Source: Hsuehochloa calcarea (lineage: Eukaryota; Streptophyta; Magnoliopsida; Poales; Poaceae). From it: 64,000 bases of DNA. Shown one piece after another: positions 1 through 11,639 of this stretch. Location: the NCBI GenBank assembly GCA_036346395.1, contig CM070599.1:29751232-29815231 (forward strand), written 5' to 3'. Both the position numbers and the translations under genes were made by a program. A model generated the notes under the pieces. That model worked only from the letters and a program-made list of their open reading frames with translations, searched no databases and had not been told where the DNA came from. Each line of letters opens with the position of its first letter. The first letter of the stretch is position 1.

Positions 1-372
1 ATATAGTAGAACATATGGCATGTACTCTTTCTCTAAATTTTTCTCACTGAGTTTTTATGGAGTTTTAACGAGGCATGCACATGTGAGAATGGGTGCTCAA
101 GGGAAAGTGTTAAGAACCTCTGGGCCCGGCCCATATGTCGGCCCATGTATGGGTACCCACCGAAACCCTAGCAGGGTTAGGAGGCTATATATAGGGGACC
201 CCTACCATTGTAACACGATTATTGAAGAGCAATAAAGCGAAGCATGAAGTCCCCTTATATCTCTGTATTCAATCTACTGTTGTATTTTTGTGTTCTTACT
301 TTGTTCATACGATTCGAGTATTGTTTACGAGGTAATCGCTGGACTGGACTCGCTAGTGACAGTTACTCAACA
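1..372 (+). mobile_element. 3' end of a Ty1-copia element, cut by the window edge
   Basis: Bases 108-372 form an LTR (starts TGTTAAGAACC, ends ACTCAACA) preceded by a polypurine tract (CTCAAGGGAAAG, 96-107). The internal part at 1-107 matches, in reverse complement, the stretch beside the LTR at 937-1194 (shared CTCTTTCTC and GTTTTTATGGAGTTTTAACG), so it is a relative of the larger copia element next door but in opposite orientation. The 5' part lies outside the window. The five bases after the LTR, GTAAC, would be its target duplication. Confidence 0.75.
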
Positions 373-771
373 GTAACCATCCCATTCGTGCCCACTCAAT
401 TTGGCTTGTATTTCGTGCATCCCTCTCACCCGGCGGTCGTGTGGTGACAATAGTTGGCAATCTATTTAGATGTTATGGTTTCAGGGGCAGTAGTAGCAGA
501 GCTTTGTGCTTGGAGCAGCGGGGAATATGTGCAATAATGATTGGGGTGAGGAAGAAGGCCAAGGGTGGGTGCCAGGTGGTCAGCAGCAAGTGTGCAGGGC
601 TTTCATTTGATGTAGCGGCTATATAACTATGACCTCTTAATCTTACACAGTAGTAAGCCATAACACATGTATGTGGTCCGTAAAGTTATCAATGTTTTAA
701 AATTGTATATATATATAATGTGCTTTTAAATTTGAATTTCGTGCAACATTTGTGTTCATCGGTCTTTTCTG
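373..771. other. Intergenic spacer
   Basis: About 400 bases between the + strand copia LTR and the left end of the possible MULE. Short open frames occur on both strands but none resembles a known protein, and no exon structure is visible. Confidence 0.4.
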
Positions 772-936
772 AGTAAATTGCAGATTAAACCACCTGTTTT
801 GACTAGCTTGTACAAAACACTAGGTCTGAAGCGGCCTTTGCACAACTCAACTAACAATACACAAAATATTTTTTACAGGACTTGCACAAAACAACATGTC
901 TAAGATATTTTTTCTTCACATAACACCACTCATTTT

Positions 937-1194
937 TGTTGAGTAACCGTCGCTGGCGAGTCCAGTTCGAGCGATTACCTCGTAGACAAACTCATAATCG
1001 TAAGAACGAATGAAGAACACAAGAACACAATAGTAGATTGAACACAGAGATATGAGAGGACTTCGGGCTTCACTCTATTGCTTCGGAACAATTAGTGTTA
1101 CAATGAGGGGGGTCCCCTCTATTTATAGACTTCAGGGGATGAGGAGTTCAACTGGGCTAGGACTCTCCGGAGTCCCGGGCCCGGTTTCTAAACA
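937..1194 (-). repeat. 3' LTR of copia 937-13309
   Basis: 258 bp, TG...CA ends on +. Very close to the 252-bp LTR at 13058-13309, with scattered substitutions and one short indel (AACACAAGAACACAA against AACACAA), so the insertion is fairly young. TATA-like CTATTTATAG lies at about 1118-1127. Confidence 0.92.
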
Positions 1195-1430
1195 CTCCCC
1201 CTTGGACACTCATCCAACATGTTCATGTATCGTTAAAACTCCATAAAAACCCAGTGGGAAAAATTTGGAGAAAGAGTGCATGCCATGCGTTCTGCTGTGT
1301 TGCACGAATTGCCTCATTAAAAACCTTAGCCGAGAAACTTGAGGAAAACTCTTCAAGGGAAAAAGAGTACAATCCACCCAGTTTCATTTAATCTCCAGGA
1401 TTTATTCTTTGGGTATTTGATCTTCGTGAT

Positions 1431-2945
1431 CAAGATTCAATAATGAGTTCGTGAAGATTCTCCCCCTGAAATCTGCACTTGTCTAAGTCTCATCATTCCA
1501 ATTCCATGTATGCATCTTTCAAAACTAGACGCTGGAAGTGACTTAGTAAATAAATTTGCAAGATTTTCACATGACTTAGTATGCAATACCTTAATTTCCA
1601 ATCCACATGACTGCTGGATGTGGTGAATCATCCGCCGAAGCCAAGAACATTCCCGTGAGGATTCGTATAGTGCTATAATTTCGAGTGGTTCGTCTAAGTA
1701 GATACAAGACTTTGCTTAGACGATTTCCATGAAACTGTAGTTCCACCACACAGGAATACATAGCATGTTTGTGACTTAGCTGTGTGCGGGTCTGACAGGT
1801 ACCCAACATCTTCATAGCCAGTCATGGTTAGATCTTGGTTCTTTCTGTAGAATAGACCAAGATCTTTGCTTCCTTGTAGGTATTGAAAGATGTCCTTTAT
1901 TCCCTGCCAATGCCTTTTGGTAGGTTCTGCACTGTACCTTGCTAATAGGTTCACTGCAAATGCAATGTCCGGTCTAGTACAGTTTGCTAGATACATGAGT
2001 GCTCCTATTGCACTCAGGTATGGAAATTCCGGTTCCAGGACTTTCTCCCCCTCTTCTTTAGGTCTGTATGGGTTCTTGTCTTGCCGTAAGGATCTCCCGA
2101 CCATCGGCACTTTCGGAGGATGTGCCTTTTCAAAGCCGAACCTTCCCAACAATTTCTGAGTGTAGGTTGACTGATGTACTAGAATCCCTTCAGGGGTATG
2201 CTCAAGCTGCAGGCCTAGGCAGTATTTGGTTTTACCCAAGTCTTTCATTTCGAATTCTGACTCCATGTAAGAGCTTGCTTTCTTAATATCTTCCATGGTC
2301 CCGATGATATTCAGATCATCTACATACACTGAGATTATACAGAATCCATCCTGGGATCTCCGTATAAAAACACAGGGACAATCATCATTGTTCGTGTAGC
2401 CTTTCTTGCAGAGAAAGTCGCTTAAACGATTATACCACATTCGTCGATTGCTTGTGCCATACGGTGACTTTACGAGTTACACATCGCACATATTTCTATT
2501 TTCTCTGTCTTGGTTCGGGACAGGGATACCTTCCGGTACCTTCATGTAAATGTCTGAATCCAAGTTCCCATAAAGGTATGCAGTTACCACATCCATCAAT
2601 TTCATTTCCAAATTCAAGTTTACTGCCATTGAGATTAAATATCTAAAGGTAGTTCCGCCCATGACCGGAGAATAAGTTTCTTCATAATCGACTCATGGTC
2701 GTTGGGTGAAACCTTGTGCAACAAGCTTTGCTTTATGTCTTACAACTTCATTGTTTTCATTTCTCTTTCGAACAAATACCCATTTATGCCCTACTGGGTG
2801 CACATGGGGAGGCGTGCGGCTTAAAGGCCCAAACACCTCTATTTTATTCAGAGATAATAATTCTGCTTCTATTGTTTTCTTCCAATCTTCCTAATATAAT
2901 CTTTTCTTACATTCAGCGAGCGATGCATACTCTGGATCAAGATCA
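1431..2945 (-). pseudogene. copia pol: reverse transcriptase and RNase H part
   Basis: The frame 1694-2440 (minus) carries the RT active-site box YVDD, followed by the usual copia sequence up to the ALMYLANCTRPDIAFAV stretch. The RNase H domain begins with YEDVGYLSD, where the first acidic positions are altered. The upstream RT part (2477-2900: MDVVTAYLYG, and before it a KWVFVRKRN-like segment and LVAQGFTQ) lies in other frames, so there are frameshifts near 2450 and 2660. The C-terminal tail continues at 1437-1631 in another frame. Homology stops at about 2945, inside the linker between integrase and RT, where foreign LTR DNA begins. This is a dead relic. Confidence 0.85.
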
Positions 2946-5900
2946 ATGATATAACAATAGACAAGGTGGATATAACAATTTGGATTAATAACTATCCCAA
3001 AAGTATTTAAATAAATGCTTGAATTAGAATGCAATACATTGAAACAAAGTATTTTAAAAACTGGGTTCAATATTATCAAAAGTATAACTTGCCTTGGAAT
3101 AGGTCTAGGTACTGGTCTTGATCTTGAGGTGCTCCTTCTTCTCCAAAATTTCCCGAAGTACCGACGTCTACTCGCAAACGAGACAAAAAACACAAAAACA
3201 AATAAATAACAGAGTCAAAATAAACTCTAAAAATCAAATAAAATTCACCATTAAATATATCTTGATTTTATATAAATTTACAAATTTGAATGGGCTCAAT
3301 CGGAGGTCGGATGTAAAAGTTATGGGTTTTGGAAGATTGGAAAATAATCAAAACCCTAATTTCGATTTTAATTTGATTTCCTGAATTATTTTTATAAAAG
3401 AAAATCGGATTATTGCGCAATGCTTGCGTCAGCCGAGAATTTTCGGAAAAAGAAATAGATTTAAAAGAATTCTGACATGTGGGCCCCACATGTCAGTCTC
3501 TGGCTCACGGTGGATGAGTGCACCGAGCCTCGGAGAGTTGAAGCGTGGAGGGGGCCGCCACGCACGCGTGTGCTGGCGCTGATTTGGCGCCACGCAGCTG
3601 CCACACCAGCACCGAGGCTGAAGCTGGCGCTGAGCTGGAGGACGACGGCGGCGGCGGCGCTCGGGACCCGATGGTCACCGGCGTTTGGCGGCAAGTTATC
3701 GGCGGCGAAGTGTACCAGATTGTTCCATGTGCTATTGCGCACTCAGGGGTGCCCTTACCAGTAGCTGGCAACGACGGTGGCGATCGGCGGCGAGGAAGAA
3801 GCGGCGGTGGAGCTTTGGGTTTTGTTGGAAGTGTGCTCCGGCGATGAGGAGGGGCGCACGAGGTAGCTGGGACCTTGCTGATCACGGTGGTACAGTCGGT
3901 GGGGCAAGGGCGACAACGACGGCGACACAATTCACCGGAGAAGAAGCTCGGCTGAAAACCCTAAATCTTGGATTGCGGCAGCGCTAGAACGATCGGGGAG
4001 ACGAGGGCGGCGTCTTTGGGTTGCGGCGGACCGGGCGATCCTAAGGGGGGTATTTATAGGCCCGGGAGGCACTGGAATTGGAAACCCCCAATTCGAGTCC
4101 GAAACGGCCGCGATTTCAAAATCCTTGATTCTCGGGGATATCTGCCGAATTCAGGTTTGATTCCAACAGAAAAAGATACGGGATAACTCAGGGTTTAATT
4201 CGGTAAAGTCGGTCCGAAGAATCCGCAATGGGTACGCGTTTGTCGGATGGAGCTTGAAGCTTCGGTAATGGCGGGCGAACGCGTGAGCGCGAGGAGGAAG
4301 AAGGGTCGCGAAGACAACGACCCGGTGGTGGTCCCACCTGGCAGCGGCAGCGAGGCGCTGGCGAGCGAGCGAGCGAGATCAGCGGGCAAGGCCACGCGAC
4401 GGCTATCCAACGGAGGAAGGCGGGGTTGAGCGCGGGCGTCCGATCGAAATGAGGGGCATGCGTCGTGCATCCAACGGACGAGGGCGCGCAAGCGAAGGGG
4501 AGATGGGTTGGCTGGAATAGTGTTGGGCTTCGCCCAACATCATGTCAAGAATTAAATTTGATTTTTATTTTTAGAAACTCCGGAAAATGCAAATAGCTCC
4601 ATCAATACACCACAGGCAACTGACTGCGATCAATACCCTAACGATCAACCTTCGTAGAATTCCTCTTCAAAAGCTGGTGACGACTCCTTCACTTCTGTTG
4701 ATTTATTTAGCAAGAGTGAGTACACACCGTACTCGCAAGTCATACCACAGAATGCAATTATACATGATGGCTTATTCCGAAGGAATGGCTTATGTGGTTA
4801 TTTTGCAGAAATGCAACATTTACAATTGAATACATATAATAGATTGAAACGTAATCGAAAAACAAATAAAGAATATTAATTTAACATTTGATTTCCCAAA
4901 GGACACACAGTCTAATCAAGTTATTCACATAGCTGCACAAGTTGTCTCACACAGATGACCATTCCCAATTGTTTTATGAAAAACTACCCCTCGTGTGAAA
5001 TTCCCGTGCATGTCCATATCCGAGGACGCGGCTATTCGAATAGATTGGTTTAACACTCTACAGAGGTTGTACACTTTACCCACACGATACAATCAGTGTA
5101 GCTAGCACTGACCATAACAAAACCTTTCAGAGATTTTATCTCAAGCAATGGCACTCCCGATGTGCTTTCCTGCCGGCCAACCATGCACACAACGTTTGGT
5201 TATGACACACATCGTTGGACAGGGATGCAGCGAACCGTCCCGCGATGTGACATATCACACTTTCAGCCCATCACACAGCTTAAAATACAACCTGAATTGT
5301 TAATGTTAAGACTCCATAACTTACTAAGTTAGGCCCAGCCCATACTAGGCATGTGGTTGTACAGTAAGGCCCAGTCCAATGGCGCAAAAAGTTAAGTCCT
5401 TAATTGACCAAGGCAAGACTTCCAGTTTTACCCAAATCACAAAGTTTAATAAGCACACAGCTCCACCATTCACACAGATCCACCACTTGCCTCAGTCTAA
5501 ATCTTTTCCTACACTGTTGATTTAGTGCAACACATGCCATCAACGAGTAATAGCACACATCACACAGTCTTATCACACAGTTCTATATTCCATTGGTCAA
5601 ATTCATAATTGCAACTCACATGAAATGATGACTCGTGGCATGGCTAAGCGGTCTACTCGTATCTAACCAACCCACGATGGTGCTACGATTATACCAACTA
5701 ATAATGAATCAACCTAGGGTGACAAAAGAACATGACATAACAATAGACAAGGTGGATATAACAATTTGGATTAATAACTATCCCAAAAGCATTTAAATAA
5801 ATACTTGAATTAGAATGCAATACATTGAAACAAAATATTTTAAAAACTGAGTTTAATGTGATCAAAGGTATAACTTGCCTTGGAATAGGTCTAGGTACTG

Positions 5901-7385
5901 GTCTTGATCTTGAGGTGCTCCTTCTTCTCCAAAATTTCCCGAAGTATCGACGCCTACTCGCAAACGAGACAAAAGAAATAAATAACAAATAAATAACAGA
6001 GGCAAAACAAACTCCAAAAATCATATACAATTCACCATTAAATAGATCTTGATTTTATATAAATTTACAAATTTGAATGGGCTCAATCGGAGGTCGGATG
6101 CAAAAGTTATGGGTTTTGGAAGATTGAAAAATAATCAAAACCCTAATTTGGATTTTAATTTGATTTCCTGAATTATTTTTATAAAAGAAAATTAGATTAT
6201 AGCGCAATACTTGCGTCAGCCGAGAATTTCTGAAAAAAGAAATAGATTTAAAAGAATTCTGACATGTGGGCCCCACATGTCGCCTCGCTCAGCAGATCGA
6301 GTGCACCGAGCCTCGGAGAGTTGACGCGGATCGGGCCACGACGCAGCGTGTCGGGCGCTGATTTGGCGCTAACGTGGTTGCCACACCAAGATCGAGGCCG
6401 AGCGCCGGTGCCGAGCCGAGGAGGCTTGGCGGCGTCGCGCGGGCCGGGACCGATGGTCACCGGCGTTTACGGCGAAAGTCATCGGTGAAGGGTACCAGAT
6501 TGTTCTCGTGCTATTGCGACTGGGGTGCCCATACCAAGACGGCAACGACGATGGCGACCGACGGCGAGGAAGAAGCGGCGGAGCCGGTTTTGTTTGGCGT
6601 TCTCCGCGATGCTCCGGCGACGAGGAGGGGCGCACGAGGTAGCTGGGACCTTGCTGATCACGGTGGTGCACTCCGTGGGGGCAAGGGCGACAACGACGGT
6701 GGCGCAATTCACTGGAGAAGAAGCTCAGCCGAAAACCCTAAATCTTGGATTGCGGCGGCGCTAGAACGATTGGGGAGACGAGGGCGGCGGCTCTGGGTTG
6801 CGGCGGACTGGGCGATTCTAAGGGGGGTATTTATAGGCCCGGGAGATGCTGGAATTGGAAACCCCCAATTCGAGTCCGAAACGGCCGTGATTTCAAAATC
6901 CTTGATTCTCGGGGATATCTACCGAGTTCAGGTTTGATTCCCAACAGAAAAAGATACGGGATAACTCGGGGTTTAATTCGGTAAAGTCGGTGCGAAGAAT
7001 CCGCAACGGGTACGCGTTTGTCGGACGGAGCATGAAGCTTCGGTAATGGCGGGCGAACGCGAGGAGGAGGAAGGGTCGCGGAGACGACGACCCGGTGGTG
7101 GTCCCACCTAGCAGCCGCAAAGGAGGCGCAAGCAGCGAAGCGAAGCGAGATCACGGCAAGGCCCAAATGATCTTGGAAAAATTCTATAAAATATATCCAA
7201 GCATATAGAATCCAAATAAAATAAGTTTGGCCATTGTTGATATTAGGATTAAGTATATTAAATCATTTTGTCATGAAAGTCCATATTAAGCTTTTAATAT
7301 AAATTCAAATAAAATGCGATGATGAGATTTTCAACTAGCAAATAAATAAAAGATTTTCAAAGGCTCAAAATGTTGGGATGTTACA
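2946..7385 (-). mobile_element. LTR sequence of the TGTAACATCC superfamily, two overlapping partial copies
   Basis: On the minus strand an LTR begins TGTAACATCCCAAC at 7385 and runs leftward. The block 5733-7150 (copy 2) is repeated at 2947-4380 (copy 1) with the same order of parts, including the GC-rich section and the stretch encoding SRSRPVPRPIPRQ (3066-3180 and 5877-5960, minus). Between them, 4580-5732 carries the downstream LTR features of this superfamily, such as the ACCTCTG(C/T)AGAGTGT-type block near 5060 and GCGAGTACGGTGTGTACTC near 4710-4737, which also occur in the LTRs at 36313-40832 and 52648-56574. No gag or pol is seen. The left junction (2945/2946) is truncated and no matching target duplication was found, so insertion was accompanied by loss of copia pol sequence. 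Confidence 0.65.
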
Positions 7386-9435
7386 AGAGTGCTCAACGGT
7401 AATTCTCAAGCCTGATTCATATGAAGGAAGTCTTTCTAATACCCTTTTTCCATTTTTCTCGTGCTTTGTAATGAGTAGGTATTCCGTACCATACTCTTCT
7501 TCAGTCTCTACGTGGAGACCGTTAGCGCGAATATCTTTAAAGTTTAAGAGAGTCATAGTCGTTTATAGGTACAACAAGGCTTTTTCAATAACCAATGTTG
7601 TGTCCATCGGGAGTATAATTGTGGCTCTTCCTGAGCCTATTACACAAGTATCGCTGCCTGCGATTGTTGTAAAACTACCAACATTCTTGCTGATTGACTC
7701 GAATTTTTTTTGTCTCTCTTAATATGGTATTCGTTGTGCCGCTGTCTGCTAAGCATACTTCCTCCATAGGGCGCCACCCGCGTTCTGATATACATATAAA
7801 ATATTTATTAATATAGGGTAGCAAGCAACCATACATATAAAAAACTTCAAAACAGAACACAATTTGCCTTTATTAATACGAGAAAAAGTCGTGCGGGAGT
7901 CATAATAAGAATTTATTTATTTGCTCTCCTAGAGCTTACAACCATTATGCAAAATTATTATTCTATTACAACCAAAAACTGCAAATGACTATAAAACTAA
8001 GTGCAATGCGTGCACTAGATCGAATCAGCGAAGTATGAATATACTTCTGCCTGGATCTGCGCTACGTTCATCTGCTCCTCGTCGACAACTACAGTGCGGC
8101 CCGCCGCGATGTCCAAAGAAGGTGTGATGGGGTCGCTTATCGGCCGCCCACATCCATGGGTGCATCCCATGACCGTGGATCCTCAGGATCGCAATGGTGA
8201 GGTGTGCCTCATGCCGTCCTTTGCCCTTCTTCTTGGCCTAGAAGTCATCGATCACGTGCTGCGACTCATGGCAAACACGTGACCAATGACCCCAAGCGCC
8301 ACATTTGTAGCAAGTTTGGTCCTCACGACCATATGGCTTCGTCGCGCTTCTTTTGTCCGCCTTCTTCGCTTGGGCACCGCTTGGTTTGCACCCATGACCT
8401 TACCCTTCCCGAATCTTTTGTCGAGTGAGGCTTTCACCTTGTAGCCGCTATGCTGACTTCATGACCAACTTTGCTACTAGGTGGTCGTGAGATGTAGTTC
8501 TTTCGAGAACGCCATCTTGAGCTCAGAATCTTGCATGATATCGATCGCTCGACATACCTTGTAGCCATCCTGCCGATAGTTGCGTGCGAATTGCACCGTG
8601 TTGGGTGGAAGGTAGAGAGAGTTTTTTCTATCTTCTGCTCGTCTGTGGTTAATTTATCACATAGTTGAAGACTTGTACAAATTCTGTGCAATACAGAATT
8701 GTACTCTCCCACGGCCTTGTAGTCTGCAAAACGTAGTCGCTTCCAATATCGCCTACACGAGGAAGGATGGTGTACTTTAGATTCTCAAACTGCTTCTTCA
8801 GTGCGTTCCATATGGCTAGTGCGTTCTTTTCTGCCATGTACTCATTCTTGAGCGTTAGGCAGAGATGGTGTATGAGGAAATGAAGTGCTTGATCATTCTC
8901 CTCACGGTGGAGCGGCGCCCTTCAGGTGCCAAGTCCATAGCGAAAGACGAGCTTCTTTGCTCCAAGTACAATCTCGATATCCGATGCCCAAGTCGATAAT
9001 CTGTGGCTACATCAACAACTCTTCAACTCCTGCCAGTAATGCTACCATCTCGCATATTCATGCAAAGAGTGTATAAGATTACACTGTAACTTGCATAAAA
9101 TGGTTACAAAAATTTTATAATGTTCTCAGATTTTTCTATGCATTTTTCATGATTTATCGCTATTTTCAAGTGATTAAAAGTAATGTAAATAATAATAAAT
9201 AATCAAAAACAGTAAATACAATAAATAAATTGCATAAAGATAATAATAACAAGGTAAAATATGATTGAAATGCAAAACCGATTCAAAATTGAATTTCAAT
9301 CTCTTTCTCACTGAATATGAAGTTTTGAATTCGCAATATCCAGGGCTAAAACGCGAAATTTCAGTTCGGAGAAAATTATCGATATTTTTATAAACTCTCG
9401 AGGGTTTTATAAAATTTCCTTTTTCCGAAGGATAT
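7386..9435 (-). pseudogene. Duplicated copia segment (copy A): protease, gag and leader, heavily damaged
   Basis: This block repeats 9963-12010 in the same orientation: a protease piece with LADSGTTNTIL (about 7690-7800), a gag region (8040-9080), and untranslated leader (9080-9430). In the partner copy gag keeps an 826-bp open frame; here the same region is broken by many small indels. It joins the integrase segment at about 9435, where leader sequence runs directly into the codons following FDDYCMA. The differences from copy B cluster at CAG, CTG and CCG sites (see findings). Confidence 0.8.
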
Positions 9436-9960
9436 TGCCATACAATAATCATCAAATGCCTTTGAAGTAAATTCTCCAGCGTTGTCCATCCTGATGGACT
9501 TCACATGATGATCAGGGAAATTATTCTTAATCTTAATTATCTGCGAGATCAGCTTTGCAAAAGTGTGATTTCTAGTTAACAATAAGCGTACATGCGACCA
9601 TTTCGAGGAAGCATCGATGAGCACCATAAAGTACCTAAATGGCCATGACAAGGGCTGTATAGGACCGCAAATGTCTCCCTAGATACGGTCCAGGAATGCA
9701 TGGATTTCATCCTTTACTTTCAGAGTAGAGGGTCTAGTAATTATTTTCCCGCTGGCACATGCAGGGCACACAAAATCTTCTGGATTCTGGAATTTCTTTA
9801 CATTGATATTATGTCCCTGAGAATTAGTAATTATATTTCTCATCATTGTAAGACCGGAGTGGCCTAATATATCATGCCAGAGACAGAAAAGTTCAGAGCT
9901 TCTAAAAGTCATTTTCAGGACAGTATAGTCTGCAGATGCCTTAATATGAGTGTAGTATAG
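9388..9960 (-). pseudogene. copia pol: GAG-pre-integrase and integrase N-half
   Basis: The frame 9679-9912 holds the pre-integrase zinc-binding region (WHDILGHSG... CPACASGK). The frame 9388-9651 holds the integrase core start, with the first two catalytic aspartates in VLIDASSKW and RMDNAGEF. The frame breaks off after FDDYCMA at about 9440, so the third catalytic residue (Glu) and the rest of the domain are missing. A stop separates the two frames near 9660. Upstream (to the right on +) it continues into the protease region. Confidence 0.85.
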
Positions 9961-10560
9961 CCCAGATTCATATGAAGGAAATCTTTCTAATACCCTTTTT
10001 CCATTTTTATCGTGCTTTGTAATGAGTAGGTATTCCTTACCATAGTCTTCTTCAATCTCTACATGGAAACCGTTAGTGCGAATATCTTTAAAGCTTAAGA
10101 GAGTCCTAGTCGATTATAGGTACAACAAGGCTTTTTCAATTACCAATGTTGTGCCCATCGGAAGTATAATTGTGGCTCTTCCTGAGCCTATTACACAAGT
10201 ATCGCTGCCTGCGATTGTCGTAAGACTACCAGCATTCTTGGTGATTGACTGGAAAATTTTTGTCTCTCTTAATATGGTATTAGTTGTGCCGCTGTCTGCT
10301 AAGCATACTTCCTCCATAGGGCGCCACCCGCGTTCTGATATACATATAAAATATTTATTAATATAGGGTAGCAAGCAACCATACATATAAAAAACTTCAA
10401 AACAGAACACAATTTGCTTTTATTAATACGAGAAAAATTCGTGTGGGACTCATAATAAGAATTTATTTCTTTTCTCTACTAGAGCTTACGACCATTATGC
10501 AAAATTATTATTCTATTACAACCAAAAACTGCAAATGACTATAAAACTAAGTGCAATGCG
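9960..10560 (-). pseudogene. copia aspartic protease region (copy B)
   Basis: The frame 10114-10410 (minus) contains LADSGTTNTIL, whose D-S-G is the retropepsin active-site motif of copia elements, followed by hydrophobic strands up to VIEKALLYL. A non-coding-looking AT-rich stretch at 10420-10560 separates it from the gag C-terminus. The same block occurs as copy A at 7386-8040. Confidence 0.75.
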
Positions 10561-10564
10561 TGCA

Positions 10565-11631
10565 CTAGATCGAATCAGCGAAGTATGAAGATACTTCTGC
10601 CTGGATCTGCGCTACGTTCATCTGCTCCTCGTCGGCAACTACAGCTGATGCTGCTGCGATGTCCAAAGAAGGTGTGATGGGGGCTGCCATCGGGCTGTCC
10701 ACATTTATGGGTGCATCCCATGACTGTGGATCCTCTGTGCCTGCAATGACGAGGTGTGCCTCATGCTGTCCTTTGCCCTTCTTCTTGGCCTTGAAGGCAT
10801 CGATCACGTGCTGCGACTCATGGCAAATACGTGACTAATGACCCCAAGTGCCACATTTGTAGCAAGTTTGGTCCTGCTGACCATATGGCTTCTCGTCGCG
10901 CTTCTTTTGTCCGCCCTTCCTGGCTTGGGCAGTCTGCTTGGTTTTACAACCCATGACCTTACCCTTCCGAATCTTTTCGCTAAGTGAGGCTTTCTCACCT
11001 TGTTGCTGCTTGCGTTGACTTCATGACCAACTTTGCTACTAGGTGGCTGTGAGATGTAGTTCGTTCGGAGAATGTCATCTTGAGCTTCCGCAACTTGCAT
11101 GATATCGATCAGTTCGGTATACTCCTTATAGCCATCCTGCCGATAGTTGTGTGCGGATTGCACCTCGTTGGGGTGGAAGGTAGAGAGAGTTTTTTCTATC
11201 TTCTGCTCGTCTGTGGTTACTTTACCACATAGTTGAAGACTTGTAGAAATTCTGTGCAATGCAGAATTGTACTCTCCCACGGTCTTGTAGTCAGCAAAAC
11301 GCAGTCGGTTCCAATACTGCTCTGCACGAGGAAGGATGGTGTACTTTAGCTTCTCAAACCGCTTCTTCAGTGCGGTCCATAAGGCTAGTGCGTTCTTTTC
11401 TGTCATGTACTCATTCTTGAGCGTTAGGCAGAGATGGTGTCTGAGGAAATGAAGTGCTTGATCATTCTCCTCAGCAGGTGGAGCGGCGTCCTTAAGGGTG
11501 CCAAGTCCAATTGCAACACGGAGCTTCTTTGCTCCAAGTACAATCTCGACATCTGATGCCCAAGTCAGATAATTATGGCCATACTGGGCCAGCTCTTCGA
11601 ACTCCCGGTTCGTAATGCCAGTCATCTGCAT
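10565..11631 (-). pseudogene. copia gag (copy B, best preserved)
   Basis: The frame 10804-11631 (275 codons) begins with a copia gag N-terminus (REFEELAQYGHNYLTWASDVEI) and continues through the UBN2-type domain (LALWTALKKRFEKLKYTILPRAEQYW, LHRISTSLQLCG). The C-terminal zinc knuckle (CYKCGTWGH...CHES) lies in a different frame and is interrupted by a stop at about 10837-10839, then continues as 10565-10807 (VIDAFKAKKKGKGQHEAH). There is therefore at least one frameshift in the basic region near 11000. Gag would form the virus-like particle of the element. The copy is not functional as it stands. Confidence 0.85.
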
Positions 11632-11639
11632 ATTTATGC

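Noticed and set aside
3461..3987. Several 90-140 residue frames on both strands
   Set aside because: GC-rich part of the nested LTR; repeated at 6248-6764 with frames broken differently.
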